A DNA stretch of 64,000 bases from Ralstonia condita (GTDB lineage: Bacteria > Pseudomonadota > Gammaproteobacteria > Burkholderiales > Burkholderiaceae). The notes under the pieces were generated by a model. It was given only the letters and a program-made list of their open reading frames with translations, searched no databases and was not told where the DNA came from. Both the position numbers and the translations under genes were made by a program. Numbering within the stretch: position 1 is the stretch's first letter; every line of letters begins with the position of its first letter. Where the stretch lies: NCBI RefSeq assembly GCF_958405655.1, contig NZ_CATYWO010000004.1, forward strand, positions 310,001-374,000, given 5' to 3'. Positions 63,456 to 64,000 of this stretch are shown piece after piece.

Positions 63456-64000
63456 CTACGCCGCCAGCGGCGTACGGCGGCGCAGCCGCATCCAGCCCTC
63501 CGCCGAATACACCGCAAGTCCTACCCAGATCAGCACATAGCCCGCCACTTTCGGACCGGCGAACGGCTCGTTGTAGAGCCACACCCCCAGCAACAATTGC
63601 AGCGTCGGGCTGACGTACTGCAGCAACCCCAGCAACGACAGGGGGATCCGCCGGGCCCCAGCGCCAAACAGCAGCAACGGCAGCGCCGTCAGCGGCCCGG
63701 CCAGCGCCAGCAGCCACTGCGCGCCAGCCGAGGCGGCCAGGAAAGCGCTCTGGTGCTGCGAAGCCAGCCATCCCAGGTAACCCAGCGCCAAGGGAAACAG
63801 CAGCAGCGTCTCGAGCGTCAACCCCTCGAGCGCGCCCAGCGGCGAGGTCTTGCGCAGCAAACCATAGAAGCCAAATGAAAACGCCAGCGCCAGCGCAATC
63901 CACGGCAGCGTGCCGGCCTGCCACGTCAGCCACGCGACGCCCGCCCCTGCCAGCACCACCGACACCCACTGAACGGGCCGCAGCCGCTCGCCCAGCACCA
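63456..64000 (-). CDS. rarD: RarD/EamA-family permease (N-terminal part outside the window)
   Basis: The C-terminal 180 residues of a DMT-superfamily transporter. The frame runs off the window end; the GTG at 63998 is internal, since the RarD family has about 295 residues and the visible part begins at the middle RLRPVQWVSVVLAGAGVAWL stretch. Several helices and the RarD-type PLLLFGAGARRIPLSLLGLLQYVSPTLQLLLGV motif are seen. Substrate unknown. The name is by family likeness. Confidence 0.8.
   Translation of the reverse strand, partial: VLGERLRPVQWVSVVLAGAGVAWLTWQAGTLPWIALALAFSFGFYGLLRKTSPLGALEGLTLETLLLFPLALGYLGWLASQHQSAFLAASAGAQWLLALAGPLTALPLLLFGAGARRIPLSLLGLLQYVSPTLQLLLGVWLYNEPFAGPKVAGYVLIWVGLAVYSAEGWMRLRRRTPLAA

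Noticed and set aside
59338..63540. A 1400-codon open frame on + opposite fba, pyk and pgk
   Set aside because: It is the antisense shadow of three certain genes, rich in His/Arg/Gly/Leu/Asp as expected from GC-biased codons, and matches nothing.

Overview
The window is about 64 kb of GC-rich chromosomal DNA. Gene content, codon use and protein sequences fit a beta-proteobacterium of the Ralstonia type (R. pickettii / R. solanacearum relatives); this assignment is inferred from recognised proteins, not from a database search. I saw no rRNA, tRNA, insertion sequence, prophage or CRISPR array. The region reads as ordinary chromosome with short operons.

Layout. 0-5 kb: end of a Tad (Flp pilus) locus. 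tadB (cut by the window edge) and tadC lie on +, tadE/tadF/tadG-type pseudopilin genes lie on -, and an 800-base gene-free stretch with a long inverted repeat separates them. 5-8 kb: a GtrA-family membrane protein and groES-groEL with a textbook sigma70 promoter and perfect CIRCE (HrcA) operator. 8-12 kb: a LysR regulator divergent from an FMN reductase, a DUF1852 (MesX-type) protein and a short MetE-like protein (MesD-type); together these look like the oxygen-dependent, folate-independent methionine synthase system. 12-18 kb: a membrane diguanylate cyclase, an AraC regulator, a glutathione transferase and a chemoreceptor. 18-20 kb: glutathione-dependent formaldehyde detoxification (frmA-fghA) and a Gly-rich secreted protein. 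20.6-24.4 kb: a tightly overlapping pqiA-pqiA-pqiB-pqiC operon (MCE lipid transport). 24.4-28.5 kb: a MocR regulator and several small or low-complexity proteins. 28.5-32.2 kb: a TonB receptor with a DUF2946 partner behind a palindromic operator candidate, and an unknown protein.

32.5-43.6 kb: signalling genes (HD-GYP phosphodiesterase, cytosolic chemoreceptor, PAS-GAF-PAS-GGDEF-EAL protein) surround a putative catabolic group (MarR, periplasmic binding protein, FAD monooxygenase, amidase). 43.7-45.7 kb: phnM plus a DUF1045 2H phosphoesterase, without the rest of a C-P lyase operon. 45.7-48.3 kb: an exported unknown, a secreted protein built from FDPYTQGA repeats, and an MFS transporter. 48.5-52.1 kb: Ku and LigD (non-homologous end joining); ligD is split between its ligase and polymerase domains by a frame change at a run of seven C. 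52.2-54.3 kb: dacB-mobB.

54.4-64 kb: housekeeping genes all on -: a GDSL lipoprotein, then purC-purE-purK-tsaC, and upstream pgk-pyk-fba (glycolysis/gluconeogenesis) separated from purC by a strong hairpin terminator, and finally the C-terminal part of a RarD/EamA permease cut by the window end.

The most notable items are the mesD/mesX/flavin reductase cluster, the frameshifted ligD, the FDPYTQGA repeat protein, the long inverted repeat between the two Tad halves, and the structured promoter regions before pqiA and before the DUF2946-TonB pair.
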